NCBI GenBank assembly: GCA_029817715.1
Contig: JARUPY010000395.1
Span: 806,001 to 870,000, forward strand
Source of the DNA: Melastoma dodecandrum
Lineage: Eukaryota; Streptophyta; Magnoliopsida; Myrtales; Melastomataceae
DNA length: 64,000 nt
Direction: 5' to 3'
Position numbers and translations under genes: made by a program
In this document: positions 44,089-55,400 of the stretch, in pieces
Position numbering within the stretch: position 1 is the stretch's first letter
How the letters are laid out: every line of letters begins with the position of its first letter
Notes under the pieces: generated by a model
The model's input: the letters and a program-made list of their open reading frames with translations, nothing else
Database searches by the model: none
Told to the model about the DNA's origin: nothing

Positions 44089-44962
44089 ATGGATTTGAGT
44101 TTTCTCGACCCAGTAAAGTTTACTGAGCACAGGACTCTGTCCAAGAAGCTTAGAAAGGCTAAGAGGCCCGCTGAGGGCAGGAGGACCCCGAGCGAGCCAC
44201 GGTCGTCCGCATATCTGTTACAGACTCGGATGCCACCGATTCTTCCAGCGATGAGGACGACGGGCGCTCTGTGTTTGTGGGTTAAAGGCGTGTGAAGCGA
44301 TTCGTTCACAAGATCAATATCGAGCCTGTCGTGTGCAGGACAACGGCTGACAACGAAGGCGTACAAAAGAGGGGATTTTCTGAACTTGAGGCTCTGGCTC
44401 GGCACCTACAACACCACCAAGGAGGCTGCCATGGTTTATAACAACGTGGCTATCAAGCTTCGGGGGCCCGACGCCCTGACTAATTTCATCTGTCGAAGGA
44501 GAAGCTGGTCCTGAGCAAGGTCAACGGGACGCAGCGTCTGTCTGCGCAGAGTACGATTCAGCTGAGGAATCACGGGTCATATCGTCCCCCACGTCGGTCC
44601 TCCAGTTCAGAAACAGCCAAAGCCAGTCCACTGAGGAATCCAACCCAGTCAAGGCGGAACCCGTGGAGGAACCGGCGGCGCTGGAGTGCCAGGGCGAATT
44701 GGCACCTGGATTGTCGGACCCCAGCAGCTTCCTGCAGCAGCTGGAGGACATCCCTTTCTTGGACGAGTTCTTCAACTTTGAGGCCTCAGGGACAGACGCC
44801 CTCTTCGGTGATCCCTTGCCAGAGGCAATATTCGCCGAAGACTTCATGAAGGATGCGTTCCAGGAATCCAGGGACGACCTGGGATCGGCGTTCAACGTGG
44901 ATGATTACTTCCAGGACATAGGAGAATTGTTCGCGTCTGACCCATTGATGGCGGCCCCATGA
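44089..44962 (+). pseudogene. CRF-type AP2/ERF transcription factor pseudogene
   Basis: Starts MDLSFLDPVKFTEHRTLSKK, the CRF-specific N-terminal TEH box. A frameshift follows, then SVTDSDATDSSSDEDDGR and [14 protein letters not shown], both typical of cytokinin response factors, with a stop between. Of the AP2 domain only the helical half remains ([32 protein letters not shown]); the DNA-contacting strands with RGVRQRPWG are missing. The C-terminal activation region is open and conserved (DIPFLDEFFNFEAS, VDDYFQDIGELFASDPL, stop at 44962). At least three frame breaks plus the AP2 deletion make it non-functional as a DNA-binding factor. Confidence 0.88.
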
Positions 44963-45410
44963 GTGTCGGGATCGTGTGGTTTAGTGACTGTTAGGGGGGA
45001 TGTGTTTTTGCCGACAAACAGGCAAGTTTTGTGACCAGGGGACAACCATTGAATCGGAGCATTAATTTTTGTCCTCACATCATCTGGCCTCCTCATAGGA
45101 TAGGTGGGTCGGCAGACCAGATAACCATCGTGAGCTCCGTCTCCTCTAATTGTCTGTCCCATTTCGTTTATGATCTTGGGGACTTGGTAAATTCTATTGA
45201 TCCCTTTTGACCAAACATAAAAAAAAAGAAAGACCACGCGAAGTGACTGGATTACACCCTCATCTCTGGTAGACTCCCTTAGTAATTCCATTAGTGACGG
45301 TGTCGAGCGCGCGTAAGCAAGCTCTCGTGGATTCTCGTCCGGTGACCATCAGAGATAGACTTACAACCGTCATTCAAGCATGAGCAGTAGAACTTCCTTC
45401 GAATATTTAC

Positions 45411-45660
45411 CTGGAGACAGAGTTTGCAAACAGGACAAGCTCATCGAGAGTCCCGAATATATCAAACACGTCGTCGATTATGTAGATTAGAGAGATAGCT
45501 TTGGCGAGCTCCACTTTTTCGTCTGACAACCTCTAATCGGCAATGATCCCCGCCGCCCACATATTAATCTGAAGGTTTGGCTTGCACTTCTCGTCAGCCA
45601 GATGATGATGGACACGAGGATGATCTAATCACCACAGGTGTTGACCTTGTTTCTCCAACT
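45411..45660 (-). pseudogene. Terpene synthase exon relic with DDxxD motif
   Basis: The minus strand reads LSDEKVELAKAISLIYIIDD then VFDIFGTLDELVLFANSVSR, ending at a GT donor (CCAG|GTAAAT) at 45411. The DDVFD at 45461-45475 is the Mg-diphosphate binding motif of class I terpene synthases, and the IDD.FD..GTLDEL block is characteristic of plant TPS. An in-frame TAG lies just upstream (after GIIAD). Neighbouring TPS exons are not seen on either side within this window, so it is an orphan fragment. Confidence 0.85.
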
Positions 45661-46994
45661 GGACGATCATCCGAGCAGAGAGCACTTCTATCCTGGAGTT
45701 CTCCACTTTTTTTTTCGTGAAAATAACTTGGGTTATTTTCTAAACTAAAGTCCACTACATTGATTAAAAGAGTATGGGGTTAGTTATCTAAACCTCACGG
45801 TAAAAAAAAAAAAAGAAAGAAATCCTTATAATTGTCGTTCTTTGCGGAGTCTCCTTTTATTCTTTGGAACCCACATATTTCATTCCGTACCCCAAGATTG
45901 TTCCTTATTCCACTCTTGGCTATAATATATGCGGGAGATAATATTACCTTGACGATCAAAGAAGAAAGGAATGAATATTACTAATATATTCACATAGATT
46001 ATGTCCATACCGATGCCCTTCACATAAATCGATATATATATATGTGTATGTGCGAGGAGCAAACACACGTTTAACATATCAAAGCAAGGCAAGATGAGTT
46101 CAAGAAAGAGGAAGGGAAAAGAACTAGAGCGTTGAGGATATCAACCGAAAGAAAGAAAAAATCACCGATGAGGAGTACCAACATGATCCGTGTCGCCGAG
46201 GAGACCACGAAGGGAGATTGGATGAAGTGCATATATTGTGGTTTTATTATATAAGAGATCCGAGATATATGCACACCATTCTTACATTCGTAGGTGATGA
46301 GATTTGCCTGACAGCAGACAAAAACAAGGCATGAATAAAAAAACTGGAATATGAAGTCTCAAATAAAAAGCATACGTTCGTCAACCTGAATTGCTCTTAG
46401 AATCCACAAGGCCCACAGGCGGCACAATCCACTGCTGCTTTGTTTGGCTCCTAGTCACTTTCAACATGTAAAGGAGAAGATTGGCAATAAATGTGAAAAG
46501 TTATGTACAAGATCAAAGAATCGTGCCTTTGACCTCAATGATCCCCAGACTATGTCGGCTGCAACGGCGAAAATGCCCATAACCACAATCGTCTCCTATA
46601 GTAGAAGGAAGTAGTTTTATAAACATAATACTTGGAATGGTGCAGTACTTTCATGACGAGTATTCGCAGCCTCTTCCATAGTCCTGGGAGTTGTGTATTT
46701 GGAGATTAATTCATGCTACTGGAGCGAACAGCGCAGCTCAGCCTAGTGTTATTATCTATGCATTAGAAAACTCGGTTTGCAATGAATGATACATAAATAG
46801 CTTTTGCTGATATGAACATAAAAAAAAGAAGACAAGAAACTTACATGTCGCAAGGTTTGGTGACTGATCTTACGACTATATATATATATATTATATATAT
46901 CCTCATCAGCAGCACTGATAAAGTTCAATGTCCATGTTTATATGAAAGATTGACCATGGTCTAAAAGAAATTTACATACTTTAATTCAATCATC
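45661..46994. other. No confident gene
   Basis: AT-rich, with TA-repeat runs near 46028 and 46875-46900. Short frames at 45880-46092 and 46071-46274 (minus) have hydrophobic stretches but no recognisable motif. Confidence 0.4.
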
Positions 46995-47832
46995 TCGGCA
47001 TTATATAATTCGAGGAAAGAATTAAAGTGGGGGCATTTTTAGACATCAAATTTTTGTCTACTGTAATCATGGGGCTTTGTATAATGTTCAGTGTGTGTTA
47101 CCCAATTTTATGAGTTATAAATGGGCTATAAACCAAACCCATAAAGAAGTTAGAATGGGTCTAATCTCAAGTCTACAAAGATATATATTGGGTTATAAAT
47201 GAAGGCCACAAGCCCAATCCAAACAAAAATGTTTTGGGCTGAAATAAGCCCAAATTCAAGTCCGGCCAATGACCCGGTACATGGGAGGTTGCCTAATAGG
47301 GGATTACCAACTTCCTAATATAAATCGGCCCTGGAAGCCTATAAATAGAGCCATCCTCATTCACAACAACAACACAACAACAAGACACTACACACATAGG
47401 TGGAGAGAAGACTCTTGAAGCTCTCGAAGACTCTCGCCGCCTCCTGCTCGCCGAAGCTCTGCCGACGTCCATCGCCCGGTGTTCTTCTGCAACACACCTC
47501 GAGGTTCTGCCGGATCACGCCCAAAGGCCCCGACGACTTCAACAAATTACCGAAGCTCTGCCGGATCACGCCCAAAGGCCCCGACGACTTCATCAAGATA
47601 TCGAAGCTCTGCCGGATCACGCCCATAGGCCCCGATGACTTCGTTAATATTTCATCCTGAAGTTCTGCTGAAATTCTGTCAGAGCTCAAGATCATCATCT
47701 ACAACCCTTATTCTTCGAAGATTGAATCAGAGGAATCACGTGCTTTTCTCGTGACTAGAGACAGAACCCGCTACATTTTTCATACGATAATTTGTACGCT
47801 GACATTTTCACGCGAGATTTTAGTGTTCACAG
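46995..47832 (+). mobile_element. LTR-like block with TATA box (possible solo LTR)
   Basis: A strong TATA box TATAAATAGAGCC at 47340-47352 is followed by ACAACAACAACAC, a typical plant leader, and a GC-rich transcribed part. The right edge is sharp: after GTGTTCACA at about 47832 the sequence changes to the DUF26-flank repeat (TATCAATGTTCTTCGG). I could not find the left end or a clean target duplication, so it could also be a promoter fragment of a gene captured here. Confidence 0.45.
47503..47657 (+). repeat. Three 51-bp tandem units encoding a 17-residue repeat
   Basis: CTCTGCCGGATCACGCCC recurs at about 47505, 47556 and 47607. Read in frame each unit gives LCRITPKGPDDFIKISK with few changes. 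The multiple of three keeps the frame across all copies. It lies 150 bp downstream of the TATA box, in the transcribed part. Confidence 0.85.
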
Positions 47833-48257
47833 TTATATCAATGTTCTTCGGTGGAGATTCCGTTTATCATTGTTAACATCTACGGTGCAACAAGAACTGG
47901 CGCTTTGCCATTTTCTTTGTCCTAAGAAAAATTACAACGCCGACTAGCAGAGGCCATGGCTCGGACTATTGTTGACAATCATAAGCTGGCAGACCATACA
48001 ATCGTGTCGGATGGCTTATTCTGGTTGGGATCAAGACATTCAATATGGCGCTGTTCAGGTACGAACAATGTGAGGAATAGAGATGTCGTGTCTTTATTTA
48101 AGTAATATGCGAGAAAAACATGCATCGTTTTCTTGATAGTCATCATTCTTTCCATAGTTGAGAGGGCTGAGACAATTGATTCTCTGTAGCTTGTTGGCCT
48201 TGGCATCAAGGTGACTGGTGACAAAAATTAATTACACCACATGGAATTAAATGAACG
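47833..48257 (-). repeat. DUF26-flank unit joined to a neprosin tail-exon relic, target of Sirevirus B
   Basis: 47833-48120 matches the 341-bp units (GGTGGAGATTCCGTTTATC, AGAACTGGCGCTTTGCC). 48130-48240 matches the neprosin last-exon relic (AATCAATTGTCTCAGCCC on the minus strand). The sequence stops at the Sirevirus B insertion, and its continuation is found at 59291-59450. Confidence 0.75.
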
Positions 48258-50260
48258 TGTTGGATCGTTCAGGAACACTAAGAGGGGGTGAATTAGTGTT
48301 TTTCACTTTTTCGCCCTTTTTTGGTATAAGCGGAAGCGTACTGTATCACAGCAGAGCGTTTCTCAGAATGAGAAATACTTTACTGTAACTGTTACGATTT
48401 TGTCGAGTAGGTTTTCGTACTAGTGTTGCGCGATCGTAATGGACACAGTGATTTATAGTGGTTCGGCCTTAATTGACCTACGTCCACTTTCCACCAACAA
48501 GGTGATTCCACTATATAAAATAATGGGTGCAAAAAGCCCTTGCACTAGGCGTATGTTCCTCTCACAAAGTGAGATTTAGAATCCCGTACAATAGATGATC
48601 ACTCTTGGCAACGGTCAGCTCCTCACACAGTGGACGTCTTCTCGTTTCCAGCAGAATGATGCTTATCCTCAGCAGTTGGTAGCTCAATGGATTCCACACA
48701 GCTCGTTGTCGCTTAATATAATCCTGACTTATCAAAGAACACAGACAACGTTATGTTAGAGTATAAATCCTCACAGATAATTCCTTACAATGAAGAATAG
48801 CTTCTCAGAGAGTAGCTCGTTTCTGTTTCACAGCGAAGGATTGCTTCAGCACTTAGTAGTTCAGCAGAGGATTTCCACACAGATCTTGTCTCTCCTTAAG
48901 ATAAGCATGCACTTGCTTAAGAGACAACCACAAAGTTGATCAAATAGATCACCACAAAGATCACTAAGAGAAGAACCACAAAGATCACAAAGAAAACCAC
49001 AAAGCCACTTAGAAGGTATCCGTCCTACACTCAGTTCGGACGTGCACGGTTACCACAGCCGTGACTCACTGCAGTGCACACCCAGTGCCTAGGGTGGAAT
49101 TTTACGATCCGTTGGCTTCCACGCAACCTGCTTTACAAACCCTCTGTATCAGGCGTTCAAGACTTCTGCACAGCACCCCTGTGCTCGGGAGGAACTCTTT
49201 CCACTCCGGTGGCATTCCCAACTCCTGCTCTACCCTGCAGGCACGAGACTTCTGGCGGGCACCCGCACGTGCGTGTCTAACTGCTCAAACTTCGTAGCCT
49301 CGAGACTTCCCTGCGAAAAGACACGACAAGAACGGCTTCTTGCCGATGGGGCAGCAACCGGTTACTGAATTCAGAGCAGGTATTCACTTAGCTTCCCTCA
49401 GACGATTCGTCGGCTGCTCGTTGAACGCACCGAGGACACCTAGTCCCTCTCACGACGATTAAAGGATCTGACCTCAGCCCCTTGACACTCTCACACGCAG
49501 CTTGCAAGAGAAAGAACCAGGAGACACTTAGCACCTTCCGCTCTCCGTCAATGCACAAAGCTCACTTAGACCACTTAGACCACTCAGACCACTCAGACGC
49601 ACAGAGGCACTTGGATCTGTCGTCTTTGATCTGATTATAATGGAGAAGGAAGCATAGAAAACGTCCAGGCAATCTTCGAGATTTGTTACCAAAATTGGCA
49701 GCCAGGACTCAGCAATGGTCTGCTCACCCGATTGCTGTGCTATGAAGAGTAAGTACCAACGGTAACTTTCCTCTCTTCTCTTAATCAAATAATTTATTTC
49801 TAATATTTATGATCTGATCATAATCTCATCAGATCGATTATAATTAATCAAAAATATTTGATTAGATATTTCATCCTGTTCCAGCGTAACATTGCTGCAG
49901 GAAATCAGAAACATATTTTGTTTCTAAAAATAAACTTGGAAAGATAATCTCACAATATTTAATTGTCTGAATCTTTATAATGAGATTATTAAACCACATT
50001 TAAATGAATTTGGACATTCAGACGAATTATCTGAGATGACCCAAAATAAAAACGTGGATATTAAAAATTTATTTCCATATTTTCAATATGTATTCGTAAT
50101 GTCACAGCAACAACTCACTGTAACATATGACAGTTACTAGCTGTGATTCAGCAACATATTGCTCAAGCTCATCATTAAGAATAAGCACGCAACTCATGAA
50201 ACATTACTGCTGACCATCAGCAACTCATTGCTTAAGTTCATCATCAAAACCAGGCTAACA
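48258..50260 (-). repeat. 3' LTR of Sirevirus B (2003 bp)
   Basis: Plus-strand ends TGTTGGATCG...CAGGCTAACA. The polypurine tract abuts its inner edge at 50261. Frames inside it (for example 49061-49297) are also seen in the other LTR and the solo LTR and are not genes. Confidence 0.95.
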
Positions 50261-50281
50261 TTCTCCCCATTTTTGATGATG
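50261..50281 (-). promoter_or_regulatory. Polypurine tract of Sirevirus B
   Basis: The minus strand reads TCATCAAAAATGGGGAGAA directly before the LTR. Further GGGGGAG blocks lie at about 50331, 50394 and 50412, another case of repeated PPT-like motifs. Confidence 0.85.
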
Positions 50282-50600
50282 ACAAAACCGTTCTTAGGAA
50301 TAGAGCTTGAGTGCAACAAACTCCTAACTCCCCCTAAGGTTTAGCACTGATTTGTTAAGTTAAGTATATTTTTGGAAAGCAAACTTGGAAAGCTCCCCCT
50401 TAACTTATACTTCTCCCCCTTTTTGTCATATCAAAAAGAAAGGATTTGAGCAAACAGCAGTGACATTGCTAGGAAAAACATGGTGACACTCAAAACAAGC
50501 TGACATAGCAGCAAAGAGTTATTGCGATCTAGCAAGATCGGACTGTTTCAAAGACAAGAACAAACGAGCAGAGACATCTAAAAATAAAGAGGAGAGTAGC

Positions 50601-52292
50601 TCAATCCTCAACAGTTTCAAGCGGAGTCTGGATCATCTTTTCCAGGCGTTCAAGTCTCTCAGCAAAAGCATCCATCCTCTCAAGAATGGAGCGACGAGTG
50701 AAGTTAAGTTCCTCAGCGATGAGTTTCTGCACCTTGGAAGAAGAAGGGGACGCATCCTTTGACAAAGGAGCCTCCCGCTCACGTTTAGCACGACGCTGTT
50801 TGCCAGTTTCAGCAGTGGCCTTGCCACGAACAGATGCAGCGATTTCTCGCTTGGTTGGTTTCTTGATGAATACACCATCAACATATTGGTAGCCCATACT
50901 CGCCACAGAGTTAGCACCAATCACTTGTGTAGTCCAGGTATCCATTTGATTCACAAGAACGACTTGCTCCCCATAAAGCTGCAGCAGTGCAGTAATAACG
51001 TGTGCAAAAGGAAGTGCCATGTTCTCATCGTGAACACAAGAAGCCATGTGGCCAAAAATAACACTTCCCAAATTCAAAAGAATACCTCGCTTAAGATGAA
51101 CCATCAAATTCCATTCTCTAGGCATGACAGTATCAATGCTACCAATACGAGGAGCTAAGCAAAACATTACTGCCTTATGAAACATCCTGTTGCTAAAGCT
51201 CAGCCCAGTATTCTGCAAATATCCACTGACATTGACAGCCTCACCGTCATTGATGGTCTGATAAGCCTCTAGTTATCCCTCATTGATCACCCTCAGATTG
51301 TTGAAGGAATCAGAGTTAAAGATTCGGCAAACATCAAACACAGAGAAGACGAAAACTTTATCATCAACAAGCACTTTGATGTACTTAATGAGGGAATCCT
51401 CTTTATAAAAGATAATGTTGGCATAAAATTCCTTGACTTTAGAGATAGAACCTATGCCATCATACTCGCAAAAAGACTGCCAGGTCAATTTCTCAAACAT
51501 CTCAGCAAAGTGCAACTGATGTTCAGTGAACCAGTCAAAATCAATACGCTTGCATGCAGCAATGTTGCGCTTTGCCATGTTGCGTCTGGGCATTGTATCA
51601 TCAGCAAGAATGCGATTTAACTCAGCCAGAGAGACATTCTGATCAATCTCAGGGATAAACACAGAAGAATCTGTATTTTTCACTTTATTATAATCAAGAG
51701 AGCTAGAGTGCATACCCTACTTTAGACCAGCGAAAGGTCGCTTCATCCTGGTGCGAGAAGCAATACCCAAAGCAGAACCAACAGGAGGAGGATTCTGTGC
51801 AACAGAGCCAACTACCTCCACAATGTCATCCGCAGTAGGGGTCTTCTCAGCAGAAGAGTCCTGTTCACCCACGGACTGAGTAGCATCAAGATCCTCACTT
51901 TCCTTACTCTCATCATTAGAGAGTTCTAGATCTGGAGTGAGGGAGGTGTCCTCTTTGTCAGAGAACTCAGACACAGCAGGTGTAGACTTGGTAACCTCCT
52001 CTGGTGCAGCGGTTTCTTCCTCAACAGTAAGGGTTTTCTCCGCAGCAACTTCAGAATCGCCAAGAACAGTGGCATCAATAGCCGAAGCCACATTTTCCTT
52101 AACAGGAACAGCAGCAGGTGTCTCCTTGGTCTTAGTGACCACAAGAGCAGGGGCATGCAGTAGCGAAGGCTCCCCCTCAGTAACTGGGAGATTCTCCTGA
52201 GTGGAGAGTTGCTGGACGGAAGTAGTCATAGCCTACGACCGTTTCTTAGGGTTTCCCTTCCCCTTTGAAGATTTTGCGGATTGGGGTGCCAT
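50601..52292 (-). pseudogene. Sirevirus B second ORF (envelope-like position), three nonsense codons
   Basis: Starts MAPQSAKSSKGKGNPKKRS at 52292 and ends ETVED at 50601, about 563 codons in a single frame broken only by stops at 52233-52235, 51717-51719 and 51273-51275. The N-terminal third is acidic and Thr/Glu/Ala-rich. The middle has RIDFDWFTEHQLHFAE and VKEFYANIIFY. The next part has LNLGSVIFGHMASC and PFAHVITALLQLYG. The C-terminal end is a predicted coiled coil (RMDAFAERLERLEKM). It aligns with the Sirevirus A ORF at 4199-5975. Function is unknown; no clear fusion peptide or transmembrane anchor is seen. Confidence 0.82.
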
Positions 52293-52490
52293 GATCAGAT
52301 TGAGAAGAAGAGAAGGAGGATGGAGGTAGAGGTTGAAGAAAAGAATAAGGAAGTTATGGATTTTACCATAAGGGTAGTTCGCTTTCTAAATAATATTTTA
52401 TAGAAAGAAATAAAAAGGAAATGGCACCGTAGGAAATTTTATTTTCCTTTCAAAAATTCCTTAAAATAGTTAGATGACAATATTATCATC

Positions 52491-55400
52491 TCAGATATTG
52501 GGATTACATATCCCTAATTCACTTCGTAAGTATTCAAACCTTTCTTTATCGAGTGGTTTGGTAAGAATATCAGCAAGCTGTTGCTCAGTATTTACATACT
52601 GAATATCAACTTTACCGCTTTGTACATTATCACGTAGAAAGTGACGTCTTAACTCAATATGCTTAGATCTTGAGTGATAGACAGGATTACGTGATAAATT
52701 AATTGTACTTGTGTTATCACACATTATTGGAATAGAATCAAAATGAAGATCATAATGTTCAAGTTGTTGTCGCATCCATAGTAACTGCGCACAGCAACTC
52801 GCTGCTGATACGTATTCAGCCTCAGCTGTGGATAAGGCGACAGTTGTCTGCTTCTTAGAGAACCAGGAAATAAGCATATTTCCCAACAGTTGGCAGGTAC
52901 CAGACGTGCTTTTTCTATCAATACGACATCCAGCATAGTCAGCATCTGAATATCCTCTAGGATCCAGCAACGATCCTCTTGGATACCACAGACCTAAGCT
53001 AACAATTCCTGCGAGGTATCGAAAGATCCTCTTAACTGCAGCAAGGTGTGACTCTTTTGGAGCAGACTGATAGCTAGCGCATAAGCATACGCTGAACATG
53101 ATATCTGGTCTTGAAGCAGTAAGATATAACAATGATCCTATCATACTTCTATATAATTTGGAATCAATTTCCTTTCCTCCTTCGTCTTTATCAATTTTGG
53201 TATTACTACCAATTGGAGTTGACAAAGATTTAGCATTCTCAAGATCAAATTTCTTGAGCAACTGTTTGCTGTACTTTTCTTGATGGATGAAAATTCCATC
53301 TTCCGTTTGTTTAATTTGAAGTCCGAGGAAGAAAGTAAGTTCTCCCATGAGACTCATTTCAAATTTTCCTTTCATTAGATCAGAGAATTCATTACATAAT
53401 TTTTCATTAGTTGAACCAAATATAATGTCATCAACATATATTTGAGCAACTAAAAGATCAGCATCCTGTTTCTTAAGAAACAATGTTGTATCAATTTTTC
53501 CACGCCTATATCCCTTTGCTATAAGAAAAGAACTAAGCTTTTCGTACCATGCTCGCGGAGCTTGCTTAAGCCCATACAAAGCTTTAGAGAGCTTATAAAC
53601 ATGATTACGATACTTTGGATTGGTGAATCCAGGAGGTTGCTCAACATAAACTTCATCTTTTAGATCACCATTTAGGAATGCACTTTTCACATGCATTTGA
53701 AATAACTTAAAGTTATTATAGCAAGCATACGCTAAAAGTAAGCATATTGCTTCTAGACGTGCCACTTGGGCGAACATTTCATCATAATCGATGCCTTCTT
53801 CTTGTGAGTAACCTTTAGCTATAAGTCTGGCTTTATTCCTTATGACATTTCCAGACTCATCAAGTTTATTTCGATAAACCCATTTTGTTCCAATAATGGA
53901 ACGATCATTGGGTCTAGGTACTAAACTCCAAACTTCGTTTCTCTCAAATTGGTTCAATTCCTTTTGCATAGCAAGAATCCAATTGGGGTCATCAAGAGCA
54001 TCATCAATGCCTTGAGGTTCATCTTGAGAGATAAAAGCAGAGTATTCACAGTACAAACTTGCTGTATTGTGGGTTCGCACTCTTGTGTGCAAAGAACCTA
54101 TTACTTGATCAATAGGATGTCTTTTCTTATATAACGAAGGAACACGATTCTCAATTTGAATATCCTGGAAATCACCATAAGCATTTTCAGTGTGTACAGC
54201 AGGCACTTGTTGTACATCTGCTACAGTGTTTCCGTTCGGATTATTGTCAGTAATAATTTGCTGGGAGGTTTCATTTGATGTTGTTGTTGAGGATTGTGCT
54301 GCTGCTTCCACAGCAACTTCCTCCTGTGTCGGAGAATCATCAATTTTAACATTGATAGACTCTTCAACAGTTAGAGTTCTTTTATTAAAAACTCTATATG
54401 CTTTGCTCGTTAGGGAGTATCCTAAGAATATGCCCTCATCAGATCGAGCATCAAACTTTCCAACACCATCTTTGATCGGTCTTAAGATGTAACATTTGCT
54501 TCCAAATGGATGGAAGTATGAGATATTAGGCTTTCTGCCTTTATATAACTCAGAAGGCGTTTTACCTAAAGAGTGCCTCAAATGAATACGATTTGAGATG
54601 TAGCATGCTGTGCTTACAGCTTCAGCCCAAAGATTTTTAGCAACCTCACTTTCCAGCAACATAGTTCTCGCCATGTCTTGTAAGGTTCGATTCTTTCGCT
54701 CTACAACTCCATTTTGCTGTGGAGTATATGGAGCAGAGAAATTATGGTTAATACCATATTCTTCACAAAAAGAAGTAAAGTCATGGTTTTCAAATTCGGT
54801 ACCATGATCCGTTCTTATGCTTCTTAGAGAAACACCTTTCTCGTTTTAAAGTTGTTTGACTAAAGTTTCAAAGGTTGCAAACGCATCACTTTTGTGAGCT
54901 AAGAATTTAACCCAAGTGAATCTGGAAAAGTCATCAACCACAACTAATCCATAACGTTTACCTCCAAGACTTTGAGTTCTTGTTGGACCAAATAAGTCCA
55001 TATGAAGTAATTCAAGCGGAGCTTTGCTTGAAATCATATTTTTACTTTTAAAGGATACCTTTGTTTGTTTGCCAATAGAACAAGCTTTGCAAACCTGATA
55101 ATTGTCAAACTTGATTTTAGGCAATCCCTTAATGATGTCCTTTTTGACAAGTTTGGACAGCAAGTCGTAGTTAGCATGTCCCAACTTTCTATGCCATAGA
55201 GTAGCTTCGTCCTTAACGGACAAGAGACAATTTTCTCCAGCGGAGATGTTCTTAAAGGACAGGATATAGATGTTTTTCTTGCGTTCACCAACGAAGCAAG
55301 TAACACCATTCCGTGAAACGTTACATGTTCTCTCATTGAAAGAAACATTGTAACCTTTATCGCACAATTGGCTGATACTAATCAAATTGTGTTTGAGGCC

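Noticed and set aside
46071..46274. Minus-strand frame near the terpene synthase exon, considered as another TPS exon
   Set aside because: No TPS motif (such as NSE/DTE or RxR) is present and the reading frame does not align with TPS sequence.
50886..51158. 90-codon plus-strand frame
   Set aside because: Antisense of the Sirevirus B second ORF.
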